A stretch of 16,616 nt of DNA from Defluviitaleaceae bacterium (GTDB lineage: Bacteria; Bacillota; Clostridia; Lachnospirales; WQUN01). This document shows positions 1 to 8,127 of this stretch, one piece after another. The position numbers were made by a program, and so were the translations under genes. The stretch spans positions 1-16,616 of the forward strand of contig WRDG01000017.1 of assembly GCA_009783525.1 (NCBI GenBank), given 5' to 3'. How positions within the stretch are numbered: the stretch's first letter is position 1; the number at the start of each line of letters is the position of its first letter. The notes beneath the pieces were generated by a model. It was not told the DNA's origin, did no database searches, and worked only from the letters and a program-made list of their open reading frames with translations.

Positions 1-96
1 ATCTACACAGACCGTCCGAATATCGGCGGCGATAATGAAAAAACGCGAAAATTTATTAAGATGTGTTGTAACCCGAACAAAAAAAATGTTAAATAA
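1..96 (+). CDS. possible 3' end of an unidentified gene (partial)
   Basis: Frame 1 is open from the window edge to a TAA at 94-96 and encodes 31 residues, among them TDRPNIGG, ending in Lys/Asn-rich sequence. The frame is preferred because it is open from the first base and ends with a basic, hydrophilic tail typical of a C-terminus. It is too short to assign to a family, and an open frame of this length can occur by chance. It would be co-directional with the gene that follows at 162. Confidence 0.35.
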   Translation: MYTDRPNIGGDNEKTRKFIKMCCNPNKKNVK

Positions 97-161
97 AAAT
101 ATACGCTGTATCGCATGACGGCGGGAGAAGAAAAATCTTAATTATGAGGAGTAACCCAATA

Positions 162-1241
162 ATGGTAAAGCATAAATACTGCTGTCAAAACGTGATGCAA
201 GATTTTTATGACCATATAATAAAAATCCCCGATAATTTGGAAATAAAACCTGTGTGTTTATATGATTTAAACGAAAAGGATTTTTTGAACGGCTTAACGG
301 AGTTAACGGAAAGCATCAAAAACATATATGCTGATATGATAAAAAATCCTGTTGAATACGGACTTCCTTTGGCCGAGGATATTGAATACACTCCATTTAA
401 TCCAAAAGCTGCCGAATCAAAAAATTCTGCCCACAGACTTGTCGCGTTGTTACATGTGATTGTTAATTGCGGAGAATTGGTCGGTTGTGTATTAAACACG
501 AATGAAAAAGAATTATCGGATGGGTTGAAAAAACTTAACTCTGTTAATAAAATTTCTAACAGCAAGATGCTGTTTAAAAAAATAAAAGATTTTGGATTTA
601 CTTATAATGACGGGGTGTTTTCATATTTAGATAACAATTATGTGATACCGGCATTATATGGTTTTATGAAAAATACTGCGCTTAACAATGATGCCGTATT
701 TTCATTAAATTGTTTTCTTGCAGCAGCAAACCCGCCGAATCATAAAAATATTTTTATTGAATATTTAGCAGGCGATGAACGCATATTTTGTAAATTGCTG
801 AATGATTTTATGGATTGCGAAGGATTTGTAATGGGTAACGAAAGCGACTATCGTAATTTTATGTATTCATTGGAATATTGGATTGATTCAAAAAATAAAA
901 AACGCATTATTCGTTTACATTCCGAATATGGAAAATTGTGTGTTTCTATGAAACTGCACAACAGCGATTGTTATGATTATTATACAGAAAATCTTCCCGA
1001 TAATATCAAGCAAATATTTCGCAAAGAATCAAGCTGCCGTAATTGCAAAGAACCTTGTTCATACAGATTATACCGAACATTCGAAGGAATATCGTACACA
1101 GATTGCGGTTACGGGAATTGGTTTAATGTTACCGAATATAATTTGGATGACATAAAATACTACAAGCAATTAATTCTGCTTGAAGCAAAAGCTGTAAAAA
1201 CAAACGCAAGAAAAAAGGGGCAGAAAGTATATAATAATTAA
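162..1241 (+). CDS. uncharacterised protein with C-terminal Cys cluster
   Basis: Predicted soluble protein of 359 residues with no signal peptide or clear membrane segment; its function is not recognised. The ATG at 162 is preferred to the in-frame ATG at 144 because AGGAG at 147-151 lies 10 nt upstream of it, and this site overlaps the first codons of the longer version. Near the C-terminus is a Cys cluster CxxCxxxC followed by a fourth Cys about 16 residues later (residues about 292, 295, 299 and 315), then an acidic/aromatic stretch. From memory, uncharacterised clostridial proteins often end in this Cx2Cx3C...C pattern with an aromatic tail; metal or disulfide binding is inference. The gene is clearly more AT-rich than the genes to its right, which may indicate separate ancestry. 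A weak promoter-like pair (TTGTAA at 66-71, TAAATA at 90-95, 18-nt spacer) lies upstream. A bidirectional terminator follows. Confidence 0.75.
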   Translation: MVKHKYCCQNVMQDFYDHIIKIPDNLEIKPVCLYDLNEKDFLNGLTELTESIKNIYADMIKNPVEYGLPLAEDIEYTPFNPKAAESKNSAHRLVALLHVIVNCGELVGCVLNTNEKELSDGLKKLNSVNKISNSKMLFKKIKDFGFTYNDGVFSYLDNNYVIPALYGFMKNTALNNDAVFSLNCFLAAANPPNHKNIFIEYLAGDERIFCKLLNDFMDCEGFVMGNESDYRNFMYSLEYWIDSKNKKRIIRLHSEYGKLCVSMKLHNSDCYDYYTENLPDNIKQIFRKESSCRNCKEPCSYRLYRTFEGISYTDCGYGNWFNVTEYNLDDIKYYKQLILLEAKAVKTNARKKGQKVYNN

Positions 1242-1320
1242 CAAATTTTTTACGGACTGCTACAGGCAATTTTGACCTATGAAAAGATTTTTTTAACAGA
1301 ATAAAAACGACCGCAAGCGC

Positions 1321-1358
1321 AAAAAAAGGGATGGTGGCAATTCATCCCTTTTTTTTTT
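1321..1358. terminator. bidirectional rho-independent terminator
   Basis: A stem of GGGATG (1328-1333) pairs with CATCCC (1343-1348) across a 9-nt loop. It is flanked by seven A on the left and ten T on the right, so the A and T tracts extend the stem and give a U-run on either strand. It sits between the convergent genes ending at 1241 (plus) and 1389 (minus) and can serve both. Confidence 0.85.
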
Positions 1359-1388
1359 GCGAATTTATATCCGCTAACCGTTAATTGA

Positions 1389-2501
1389 TCAAGGAATTAT
1401 AAACCCGCCCCATTCGACAAGGGTTAACCCGCCGCGTGAAATTTTTTCGATATCAGGCGCATCCGGATTTTTGTCTGCCGCCTCAAAGCCGAACCACAGA
1501 CGGAACGCATTGTCGGGCTGCGGATTTGCGACAAGAGGCATCGCGTTGTCAAGCCTTGCCGTTAGCTGTGGATACATGACATAGACTCGGTCGGATTCGA
1601 GTACATCCGTCCAAAATTCTATAAAGTCGGCCTTTTCGGTTTCGTTGAAGCAGTACAGGTCAAGTATTTCGTTGAACTGACGTTCCCTGTTTTCTATGCC
1701 CAGCCGGAACCCGTTTGCTGTTTGAAAATCCGACAGGCTTGATATCGATTCGTAAAATAAAAATTCATAGCTGCCGTTTGTGTCCCTGAGCGTCCCTTCT
1801 TGCGTAATGCCTACCTTCCATCCGTCATCATAGTCCGGTATCGAAACCGTTAACAACTCCGGATATGTGAACACGACTGTCACTTCCAGCGGCATATCGC
1901 TGTAAAGATAAATATTCGGCTTTAATATGCTCACAAAAATGTCCCAGCCGGGGATGGGCAGCCCGAACGTATCATACCAATCTTTATAACCCATTGCGAC
2001 AAGCGTAGCGTCGTCAAAACCCGGTCCCGGCACCGCGGGCGGTCCGGGCAGTTTATCGGCAGGCCTGACATTCCTGTTGGGAAACGTCGGAAACCGGCGC
2101 CTTTTCCGTTTCGCCCATTCGTCGCGCAAAACCCTTTGATAAATTTCTTCCTCGTAATCCTGTTTGGCCTGCTTGTCCGCTTTCGAGTCCGCGGATTTAA
2201 ACGAGTCTGACACTGGGCTGCCTATCGGCGGGCTGCCCCAGCTCGGTCCTCTGCCGGAGCTCCTTCTCCACGGATAATACCTGTCGTGCCTCCACGTTGT
2301 GTTTCTCCACCACGGCCAAGGATCGTCGTATTTTTTATCTTTTGTTTCGTTTGACCCGTCCCAGTTGATGTCGTCCCCGCTTAACATGCGCCCGTAAAAA
2401 TCATTTGCTGTCTGCGTATTTGCGGCATATGCGGTTAGGAGGGAAAGTTTTAAAAACATTGCAAACGTAAAAAATAAACAAAAATATTTCACGCTCTTCA
2501 T
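1389..2501 (-). CDS. secreted Trp/Arg/Pro-rich protein, IYLYP/VEWGG family
   Basis: A 370-residue exported protein. Residues 1-26 form a signal peptide ending in AYA before ANT, with no lipobox Cys. Residues about 57-100 are low complexity, rich in Trp, Arg, Pro, Ser and Gly (PWPWW, YYPWRR, GSPPIGSP). They are followed by a charged stretch (AKRKRRR) and a Pro-rich linker. From about residue 192 comes a folded domain with KPNIYLYS, then DYDDGWKV, EGTL, a Phe/Tyr-rich strand, and near the C-terminus LTLVEWGG. This order of motifs (KPxIYLYP, GWxVxxxxxGTL, a late VEWGG) is one I recognise from uncharacterised exported proteins in Bacillota; no molecular function is known to me. It starts 5 nt after the TPR gene stops, with GGAAGGAG as ribosome site, and is the last gene of the three-gene operon. 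It may be a surface protein handled by the two membrane TPR proteins; that is inference. Confidence 0.85.
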   Translation of the reverse strand: MKSVKYFCLFFTFAMFLKLSLLTAYAANTQTANDFYGRMLSGDDINWDGSNETKDKKYDDPWPWWRNTTWRHDRYYPWRRSSGRGPSWGSPPIGSPVSDSFKSADSKADKQAKQDYEEEIYQRVLRDEWAKRKRRRFPTFPNRNVRPADKLPGPPAVPGPGFDDATLVAMGYKDWYDTFGLPIPGWDIFVSILKPNIYLYSDMPLEVTVVFTYPELLTVSIPDYDDGWKVGITQEGTLRDTNGSYEFLFYESISSLSDFQTANGFRLGIENRERQFNEILDLYCFNETEKADFIEFWTDVLESDRVYVMYPQLTARLDNAMPLVANPQPDNAFRLWFGFEAADKNPDAPDIEKISRGGLTLVEWGGFIIP

Positions 2502-2506
2502 TATGC

Positions 2507-3316
2507 TTACGCTCCTTCCGGCATCGAATCCAACAGGTTCTGTATGTCATTTTTCATTGAAGCATCGATTTTCAATTTATTTGCGCGCTGCAGATAATTT
2601 TTTGCTTCCTTATACATTTCTTGCTCATACTTAACCGAACCGAGGAAAAACAGCGAATGGGGATCCTTCGGGTCGATTATGCACGCCCGCAGCAAATAAA
2701 ACTCCGCTTGCGAATATTCCCCGCGGATAAAACTCAAATAACCGGCGTTAAGCTGCGCCTCTTTATATCGCGGGTACAGCGAAGCCGCCTCTTTATATAT
2801 CTCCAGCGCATCTTTTTGCTTCCCCGCCCTAAGCTGTGTTGAAGCGAGCGCCATAAAATAACGGACATCTTTAAATATTTCACACTTCTCCAATGCCCGT
2901 ACGCTTTCTTTTTCATTTGAAAGCTGATTGTATGCCCTGTATTCCCGAAGGCGTATTTCGGTATTGTCGTCAAAATGGCCGCCTTCTTTTCTTATTTCGG
3001 TCAGCCTCGCCAGCGCTTCGTCCGCCTGCCCTTTTTCCAGCATGACGTCCACTTCGTTAAACGCCGCGATTGACTCAGCGCGGCCGCGTTCCACCGTCCC
3101 CGTAAACGCGGCTATGACAAAAACAACAAAACATAATGAAACAAAGTAGATTAACGCGACGCGCTTTTGATTTATTTTTTTTCTCAAGACAAAACGGATT
3201 ATGACGGAAACAGCCCCGACCACGCACAGCATTACGCTTGCCGCTGCGGCGCTGTCAAACGCCAAAAAACCGAGTAAACCGCAAATCATGCTTATAACCG
3301 ATACCGCCGCAATCAT
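2507..3316 (-). CDS. membrane-anchored TPR protein
   Basis: A 269-residue protein with three hydrophobic segments (about residues 3-20, 24-44 and 52-72) separated by a basic loop RKKINQKR. A mostly helical region with tetratricopeptide repeats follows. The clearest repeats run from about residue 150 to 250 (for example GKQKDALEIYKEAASLYP, then GEYSQAEFYLLRACIIDP and EMYKEAKNYLQRANKL), each with the usual Gly/Ala and Pro positions. TPR arrays are protein-protein docking surfaces; the partner is unknown. Its ATG overlaps the stop of the upstream gene as ATGA, and AGGAGG lies 7 nt before the ATG inside that gene, so translation is probably coupled. The shared TPR architecture and operon suggest that it and the larger upstream protein act in one envelope complex. 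It could alternatively be a product of duplication of the upstream gene's C-terminal part. Confidence 0.85.
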   Translation of the reverse strand: MIAAVSVISMICGLLGFLAFDSAAAASVMLCVVGAVSVIIRFVLRKKINQKRVALIYFVSLCFVVFVIAAFTGTVERGRAESIAAFNEVDVMLEKGQADEALARLTEIRKEGGHFDDNTEIRLREYRAYNQLSNEKESVRALEKCEIFKDVRYFMALASTQLRAGKQKDALEIYKEAASLYPRYKEAQLNAGYLSFIRGEYSQAEFYLLRACIIDPKDPHSLFFLGSVKYEQEMYKEAKNYLQRANKLKIDASMKNDIQNLLDSMPEGA

Positions 3317-5805
3317 CGCTGCGCCTCCTTGTCCATATGCTTGTGCAGGTCTGCGATCGCTTTCCTGGCGTGGTAAGCCAGCCCGTAATGATCCAGCTTG
3401 TGTTCGGAATTCGGTATATACTCGATTACGGTCGTAAAAGCGTGGAGCGATTCCGGATAGCGTTCGAGCCGGTCATAGACATGCCCAAGCATAAACCACG
3501 AGCCCGGGTTGATCCGGTTTAAAGATACCGATTCCAAAAACGAGTCAAGAGCCGCCTCATGCTCACCCTGCTCAAAGAGTATCGCTCCCTTTATATAATG
3601 GAGGTTAGACCAATCACTCCCTATTTTTAACGCCGCTTCGATATGGCCTTCCGCTTCTTCGTATTTTTTCTCCTGCCACTTGACAAACGCCAGTATCATG
3701 TTATTGAGCAGCTTGTCATTCTCGAACAGCAGCTTGTCTTCATCCGAAAATACGTTAAACCTTTTTGAATAATTTGGGATCCTTTTGTCACCTACATACT
3801 CGCCGGATATCGCCTGCGCGTATGTGTAGAGCAGAGAGTCGCCCGCAATCAAGCACTCGTCTCTTTGCGCCGCTCCGGACAGCAGCAGGGCGTGTTTTAA
3901 CGACTCCGTAAACTCTCCGTTAAATACGCGGGCAAGCATTGCAAACCCCAGCGCCTCCGGCATCGAACCTTCTTTGGCGTACATCGCTTCCGCCAGCTGC
4001 GCGCATTCCTCAAATTCATTTTTCCGGAAAAGCACGCTTATATACAACAGCCGCAGCGAAGGGTAGTCATATTTTTTTATAGTCTCCGCAAGATATTCTT
4101 TAGCCTCCGCAAGTCTTTGGCATTTCATCAAAGCGAGCGCTACCTCGTGTTTGTGCGCGGCCATGACATAGTCCGGCGCGTCGCGGTTTTGTTTTTCAAA
4201 AAGCTTGTCATAACGTACCGCCGCTTCCGCCGCTTCTTTATAAACATTGCCGGGTGACAGGTCGTTGACATACGAGGATCCCAACTGCATTGCCATCCAT
4301 TGAAGGTAGACACTTTCGGGATGGCGCTCCGCTATTGTAACGGCGCTTTTTACCATATCGATTTCGAGCACCCCGCCGTTTGCGACCAAATCGCTGTATA
4401 CCGTCACGCCTTTGCGGATGCTCAGCTCCTCGTCGAATTCCGCCAGTCGCTTAAGCATCTCCGCCGCCTGCCCGTCATCGAACGAGCTTCTTTTCACTAC
4501 GTTTCCCGACCATATATCATTTAAAATCAAATAAAGCAGGATATCTTTGCGTCTTTCTATAGTTTCTTCGTCCAAACCGCCGGCTTTTCCGGATTCAATG
4601 AGCTTGTCTTCTTTATCCTGTATCATATCAAGATAGTGTATATAGAATTCGGCCGGGCAGTCCGCAGTTAAAAGCCATGAATAAAGATACCGTTCCTGTG
4701 TGTTGTTCGATTCCGTATAGATCAACTGCAGGGCCGTGTCATTGTACATGTCTCTCACGGCTCTCCAAACAGAGCCGCTTCCGGAAAGCACCACGTTCCA
4801 AGCGTCATATCTCGCGGCGGCGTATCTGTAACAGGCGGCGGCGCTCAAAAGGTCGCCTCCAATCAAATAAAGGTCGCCCTGCGTTATCATGTCGCCTACT
4901 TGGTGCATGACCATGTCGGACGGGTTTTTGGGCGCCGCCGCGATAACCGTAAAGACGCCGGTTGCGGCAAGCACCGCCGCGGAAGCAATGGCAGTTATTT
5001 TATTAACCGCACCGAAGCCCGTCCGCAGTGTTTCTTCTTTATCGTCTTTACTTACCGAAACGTTGTAAAAAAATATCGGTTGGAGCACGCACCACTGCAG
5101 TAAAACAGTGATCATCATTCCCGCCGTTTTCGCCGGAACCGACGCGTAAGTCCAAATGAAAAGCGGAGAAATGTGTTCAAGCGCCGCGGGGATCACAGTC
5201 AAAACAGCAAAAAAACCCGCCGACGCTACCAACAGTTTTTGAATGCCCTTTGCTTCTTTCTTTTCGGTTTTTAAAGCAAGCCGCATAAAAAAAGCAACGC
5301 CGAAGCCTTCGATCAACCCCGCCGCCAAAATGATCAACAATACCGCAAAGGGGCTGTTGGCCTGCCATCTTTCGAGATCGCCCGCCAAATACATTCCGGC
5401 TGTAAAAAATAAAAGCATGACCGCCAAAGCGCCGGCTCCGCCTTTTATAAATAGCCCCGCGCACGTCATGCAAAGATTTTTTGGTGAAAACCGCGTTTTT
5501 TTAACCTGCATAACTGCCGCGGATAAAAAGATCCAAGCGGCGGCCGCCCCTAAAACAAAAGTAAGGCAAGGGACGAACGGCGAAATCACATTATTGTTCT
5601 TTAACATAAAAAGGGCGTTTAACATCCACGGAACAATGCTGACGCATATCATCGCGCAGAAAACCAAACCGCCGCTTTTATGAAAATAAAAGTCAATAAT
5701 TTTTTTTGCCGCTTCCGGCTCGCTTTCGATGGGCGCGCCGCAGCTCATGCAACTTTGATCGCCGCCGTCTAACGATGCGCCGCAATTTTTACACAGTATC
5801 TCCAT
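3313..5805 (-). CDS. zinc-ribbon, multi-pass membrane, TPR protein
   Basis: An 830-residue protein in three parts. Residues 5-22 are a zinc ribbon (CKNC at 5-8, CMSC at 19-22). Residues about 45-290 contain around seven hydrophobic membrane segments, with a basic loop between the second and third and Lys/Glu-rich loops later. The remaining 540 residues are hydrophilic and helical. Recognisable TPR motifs lie near the end, for example KKYEEAEGHIEAALKIG at about 714-730 followed by GEHEAALDSFLESVSLN and ERYPESLHAFTTVIEYIP. A cytoplasmic zinc ribbon on a membrane protein is common in Bacillota envelope proteins and is probably structural. AGGAGG lies 13 nt before the ATG, longer than usual. This is the first gene of the operon, and a perfect 17-bp dyad sits 37 nt upstream of the start. 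Function is unknown; a role as a membrane scaffold for the secreted protein two genes downstream is inference. Confidence 0.85.
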   Translation of the reverse strand: MEILCKNCGASLDGGDQSCMSCGAPIESEPEAAKKIIDFYFHKSGGLVFCAMICVSIVPWMLNALFMLKNNNVISPFVPCLTFVLGAAAAWIFLSAAVMQVKKTRFSPKNLCMTCAGLFIKGGAGALAVMLLFFTAGMYLAGDLERWQANSPFAVLLIILAAGLIEGFGVAFFMRLALKTEKKEAKGIQKLLVASAGFFAVLTVIPAALEHISPLFIWTYASVPAKTAGMMITVLLQWCVLQPIFFYNVSVSKDDKEETLRTGFGAVNKITAIASAAVLAATGVFTVIAAAPKNPSDMVMHQVGDMITQGDLYLIGGDLLSAAACYRYAAARYDAWNVVLSGSGSVWRAVRDMYNDTALQLIYTESNNTQERYLYSWLLTADCPAEFYIHYLDMIQDKEDKLIESGKAGGLDEETIERRKDILLYLILNDIWSGNVVKRSSFDDGQAAEMLKRLAEFDEELSIRKGVTVYSDLVANGGVLEIDMVKSAVTIAERHPESVYLQWMAMQLGSSYVNDLSPGNVYKEAAEAAVRYDKLFEKQNRDAPDYVMAAHKHEVALALMKCQRLAEAKEYLAETIKKYDYPSLRLLYISVLFRKNEFEECAQLAEAMYAKEGSMPEALGFAMLARVFNGEFTESLKHALLLSGAAQRDECLIAGDSLLYTYAQAISGEYVGDKRIPNYSKRFNVFSDEDKLLFENDKLLNNMILAFVKWQEKKYEEAEGHIEAALKIGSDWSNLHYIKGAILFEQGEHEAALDSFLESVSLNRINPGSWFMLGHVYDRLERYPESLHAFTTVIEYIPNSEHKLDHYGLAYHARKAIADLHKHMDKEAQR

Positions 5806-5841
5806 AATTCATTTCAATCCTCCTGCTATGTCTTTTTATAC

Positions 5842-5884
5842 GTATTCGATGATTAATTGCATAATTTAATTAATCATCGAATAC
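5842..5884. promoter_or_regulatory. perfect 17-bp inverted repeat upstream of the TPR operon
   Basis: The arms GTATTCGATGATTAATT (5842-5858) and AATTAATCATCGAATAC (5868-5884) are exact reverse complements around a 9-nt centre. No T-run follows on either strand, so it is not a standard terminator. It lies between the kinase terminator and the start of the 830-residue membrane protein, overlapping where that operon's promoter would be expected. An operator for a dimeric regulator, or a leader hairpin, is the likeliest role. Confidence 0.6.
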
Positions 5885-5945
5885 ATAAACGTTTACTTGA
5901 AACACGAAAAAAGCATATCGCGGAATTGATTGATTACTTTAATTG

Positions 5946-5979
5946 GAAAAAAATAAAAGACCGACAATCACCGGCCTTT
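5946..5979 (-). terminator. rho-independent terminator of the FIST-kinase operon
   Basis: On the minus strand AAAGGCCG pairs with CGGTCTTT (plus positions 5972-5979 and 5956-5963; one G-T wobble) around an 8-nt loop, followed by a U-rich tract (plus-strand A-run 5947-5958). It begins within the kinase stop codon. Confidence 0.75.
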
Positions 5980-8095
5980 ATAATTTTTTCTTATGCGTTT
6001 GCGGTAAATATGTGTGCAGTTTTTCCAATATCTCGTCGAAATCCAAAGGCTTGCTTATGTGGTCGTTCATGCCCGCCATAAGGCACCGCTCGATATCTTC
6101 TTTAAAAACGTTGGCGGTAAGAGCCAGTATGGGTATGTTTTTTGCGTTAGGGACGTCGAGCTCCCTTATTTTTTTGGTGGCTTCCAAGCCGTCCATTTCG
6201 GGCATTTGCATGTCCATAAGTATCAAGTCGTATAAGTCGGGCTGCGCCGTGAACGTCTGCACGGCTTCCACCCCGTTTTCGACGGCGTCGATGGCAAGCA
6301 TGGTCGGCTCGAGAAGCGTAAGGACAATTTCACGGTTAATTTCGACGTCTTCGGCCAGCAGAACACGGTATCCGTCAAATTGAAATTCCGAAACCGGATC
6401 GCAGGTTTCGGGTTCGTTTGCGGTTTGCTCGCGGAACGAGTTGTAGCAGGCATTGATACAGTTGACTATGTCGAAAAAGATAAACGGTTTGGGCATGTAC
6501 ATGGTCACGCCCGCGTCTTTAGCCGCCGCTTCACATTCTTCCCATTCCTGTTCAAGCATGACCAGCACTATCGGATAAACCGCGTCCCTTTGCCTGATGC
6601 GCCGGGCAAGCTCAATTCCGTCCATATCGGACAATTTCAAATCCAAAAAATAAATATGGTACAAACCGTTAACGCCGACCAGTTCGCATGCTTCGCCGCC
6701 GCTTGCCGCCGCGTCACAGGTCACGCCGAGCCGCTGCGCTATGTCACCGTAGTACATGCGTGTTTCCGGCGTGTTCGTGACGGCAAGCATGCGGACCGCA
6801 GCCGTTTCTATGCCGGGGATCGAAAGGCCGCCGTACTCTTGTTTGCCACGCTCGACTTGTATGTTGAAACAAAAAGACGCTCCTTGGCCGAGCTCGGACT
6901 CTATCCAAATGCTGCCGTTCATCATTTCGATGATCCGCTTAGATATGGCCAAACCGAGACCCGTCCCGCCGAACTTGCGCGACGTGCTGACGTCGGCCTG
7001 CGCAAACGGATTGAACAGATTTTTTTGCTGTTCGGCGCTTATGCCAATGCCCGTATCCTTGATTTCAAACTGTATGGTGCATAAATTATCGGTTTCGGCC
7101 AAAAGGCGGGCGGTCAAGTATATCGAGCCGTGCTCCGGCGTAAATTTAACAGCGTTAGAAAGCAGGTTTAGGATGATCTGCGTGAGCTGCTGATCGTCCC
7201 CGACAAGCGAATACGGGATGTTGCTGTTAAACCGCACGATAAAGTTTTGAAATTTTTCGTTCGCGCGGAAACGGATGACGCTGATCACTTTGCTTAGCAC
7301 TTTGCCGAAAACAAATTCTACGGGCGTAAGGTCAAACTTGTTGGCCTCGATTTTTGACATGTCAAGCACATCGTTTATGACGCGGAGCAAATGCGAAGAT
7401 GCGATGTCGATTTCATGCAGGCATCGGTTTATCTTTTCTATGTCGTTCGCGGACTTTCCGATCGAAACCATTCCGATTATCGCGTTTAAGGGCGTCCGCA
7501 TCTCGTGGCTCATGTTCGATAAAAAACTAGTCTTGGCGACGCTGGCACGTTCGGCGTCGTCTTTTGCGTTGGAAAGTTCGGTGATGTTTTTCATGACGAC
7601 AACGACCCCTTGGCATTTGTTGCTGCCGTCGACCGCCGGCGACAAAGAGGTTTGGTATACCGCAGCGGCGCCGTTTACGGTCAGAAGCTTGTCTTCGAAG
7701 TCCGACTGCCGCCCGCTGTTTATAACGTCGAGGCAGCGGACGTACATTGCGGAAATCCAGTCTTCCTGCATTACGCCCGCAAAAAGTTTTTCAAAGGGTA
7801 TGTCGATCATTTCACGCATGTCGTTTTGCCCGAGAAACGCGACCGCCTTGTCGCTTCCGAGCACAAACAGCATCGCGCAGTCGAACATCAAAGCAATGTC
7901 CGGCATGTTTTGCAGCAGCAGCCTGTTGTAGAAGTTCGAGAGCTCTCTCGCGGCTTCGTTTGCGTCGCGCAATCGTTCGGTCTGTTCGTGCATAATCGAA
8001 AGAGCCCGATAATCGCGTTCGAGCTTCCTTACCTGCCTCAGCAGCAATATATTTTCTTTTTCAAAATCCTTTGGGGACGTTTCTTCGGATAACAT
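5978..8095 (-). CDS. PAS hybrid sensor histidine kinase with two receiver domains
   Basis: A 705-residue cytoplasmic kinase with no membrane segment. Residues about 12-60 are a coiled coil, and 60-175 a PAS-like sensor domain ending VVVVMKNITELSNAK. HisKA spans about 185-255 with phospho-acceptor His197 (SHEMRTPLNAIIG). The ATPase domain spans about 298-415 with N-box Asn314, DTGIGI at 347-352 and GGTGLGL at 376-382. Receiver 1 (about 434-550) has the phospho-site Asp485 and Lys536 but lacks the usual N-terminal acidic pair (VTNT instead of DD). Receiver 2 (about 576-697) is complete: Glu582/Asp583, Asp628, Thr660 and Lys682. So phosphate should reach receiver 2, while receiver 1 is probably a regulatory pseudoreceiver. 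No HPt or DNA-binding output domain is present, so downstream partners lie elsewhere. The gene follows the FIST gene by 32 nt, with AGGGG about 10 nt before the ATG. The intact length and motifs support a working enzyme. Confidence 0.95.
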   Translation of the reverse strand: MLSEETSPKDFEKENILLLRQVRKLERDYRALSIMHEQTERLRDANEAARELSNFYNRLLLQNMPDIALMFDCAMLFVLGSDKAVAFLGQNDMREMIDIPFEKLFAGVMQEDWISAMYVRCLDVINSGRQSDFEDKLLTVNGAAAVYQTSLSPAVDGSNKCQGVVVVMKNITELSNAKDDAERASVAKTSFLSNMSHEMRTPLNAIIGMVSIGKSANDIEKINRCLHEIDIASSHLLRVINDVLDMSKIEANKFDLTPVEFVFGKVLSKVISVIRFRANEKFQNFIVRFNSNIPYSLVGDDQQLTQIILNLLSNAVKFTPEHGSIYLTARLLAETDNLCTIQFEIKDTGIGISAEQQKNLFNPFAQADVSTSRKFGGTGLGLAISKRIIEMMNGSIWIESELGQGASFCFNIQVERGKQEYGGLSIPGIETAAVRMLAVTNTPETRMYYGDIAQRLGVTCDAAASGGEACELVGVNGLYHIYFLDLKLSDMDGIELARRIRQRDAVYPIVLVMLEQEWEECEAAAKDAGVTMYMPKPFIFFDIVNCINACYNSFREQTANEPETCDPVSEFQFDGYRVLLAEDVEINREIVLTLLEPTMLAIDAVENGVEAVQTFTAQPDLYDLILMDMQMPEMDGLEATKKIRELDVPNAKNIPILALTANVFKEDIERCLMAGMNDHISKPLDFDEILEKLHTYLPQTHKKKL

Positions 8096-8127
8096 AATAT
8101 GTTTACCCCTGCCGCGTCATATGAGCT

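Noticed and set aside
5842..5884. Dyad as a rho-independent terminator
   Set aside because: No T-run on either side, and the kinase already has a good terminator at 5946-5979.
6380..7084. 234-residue plus-strand open frame antisense to the kinase
   Set aside because: Shadow of the kinase coding strand; the kinase frame has complete catalytic motifs and this one has none.
7275..7931. 218-residue plus-strand open frame antisense to the kinase
   Set aside because: Same reason: reverse-strand shadow over the HisKA/PAS region with no recognisable domain.
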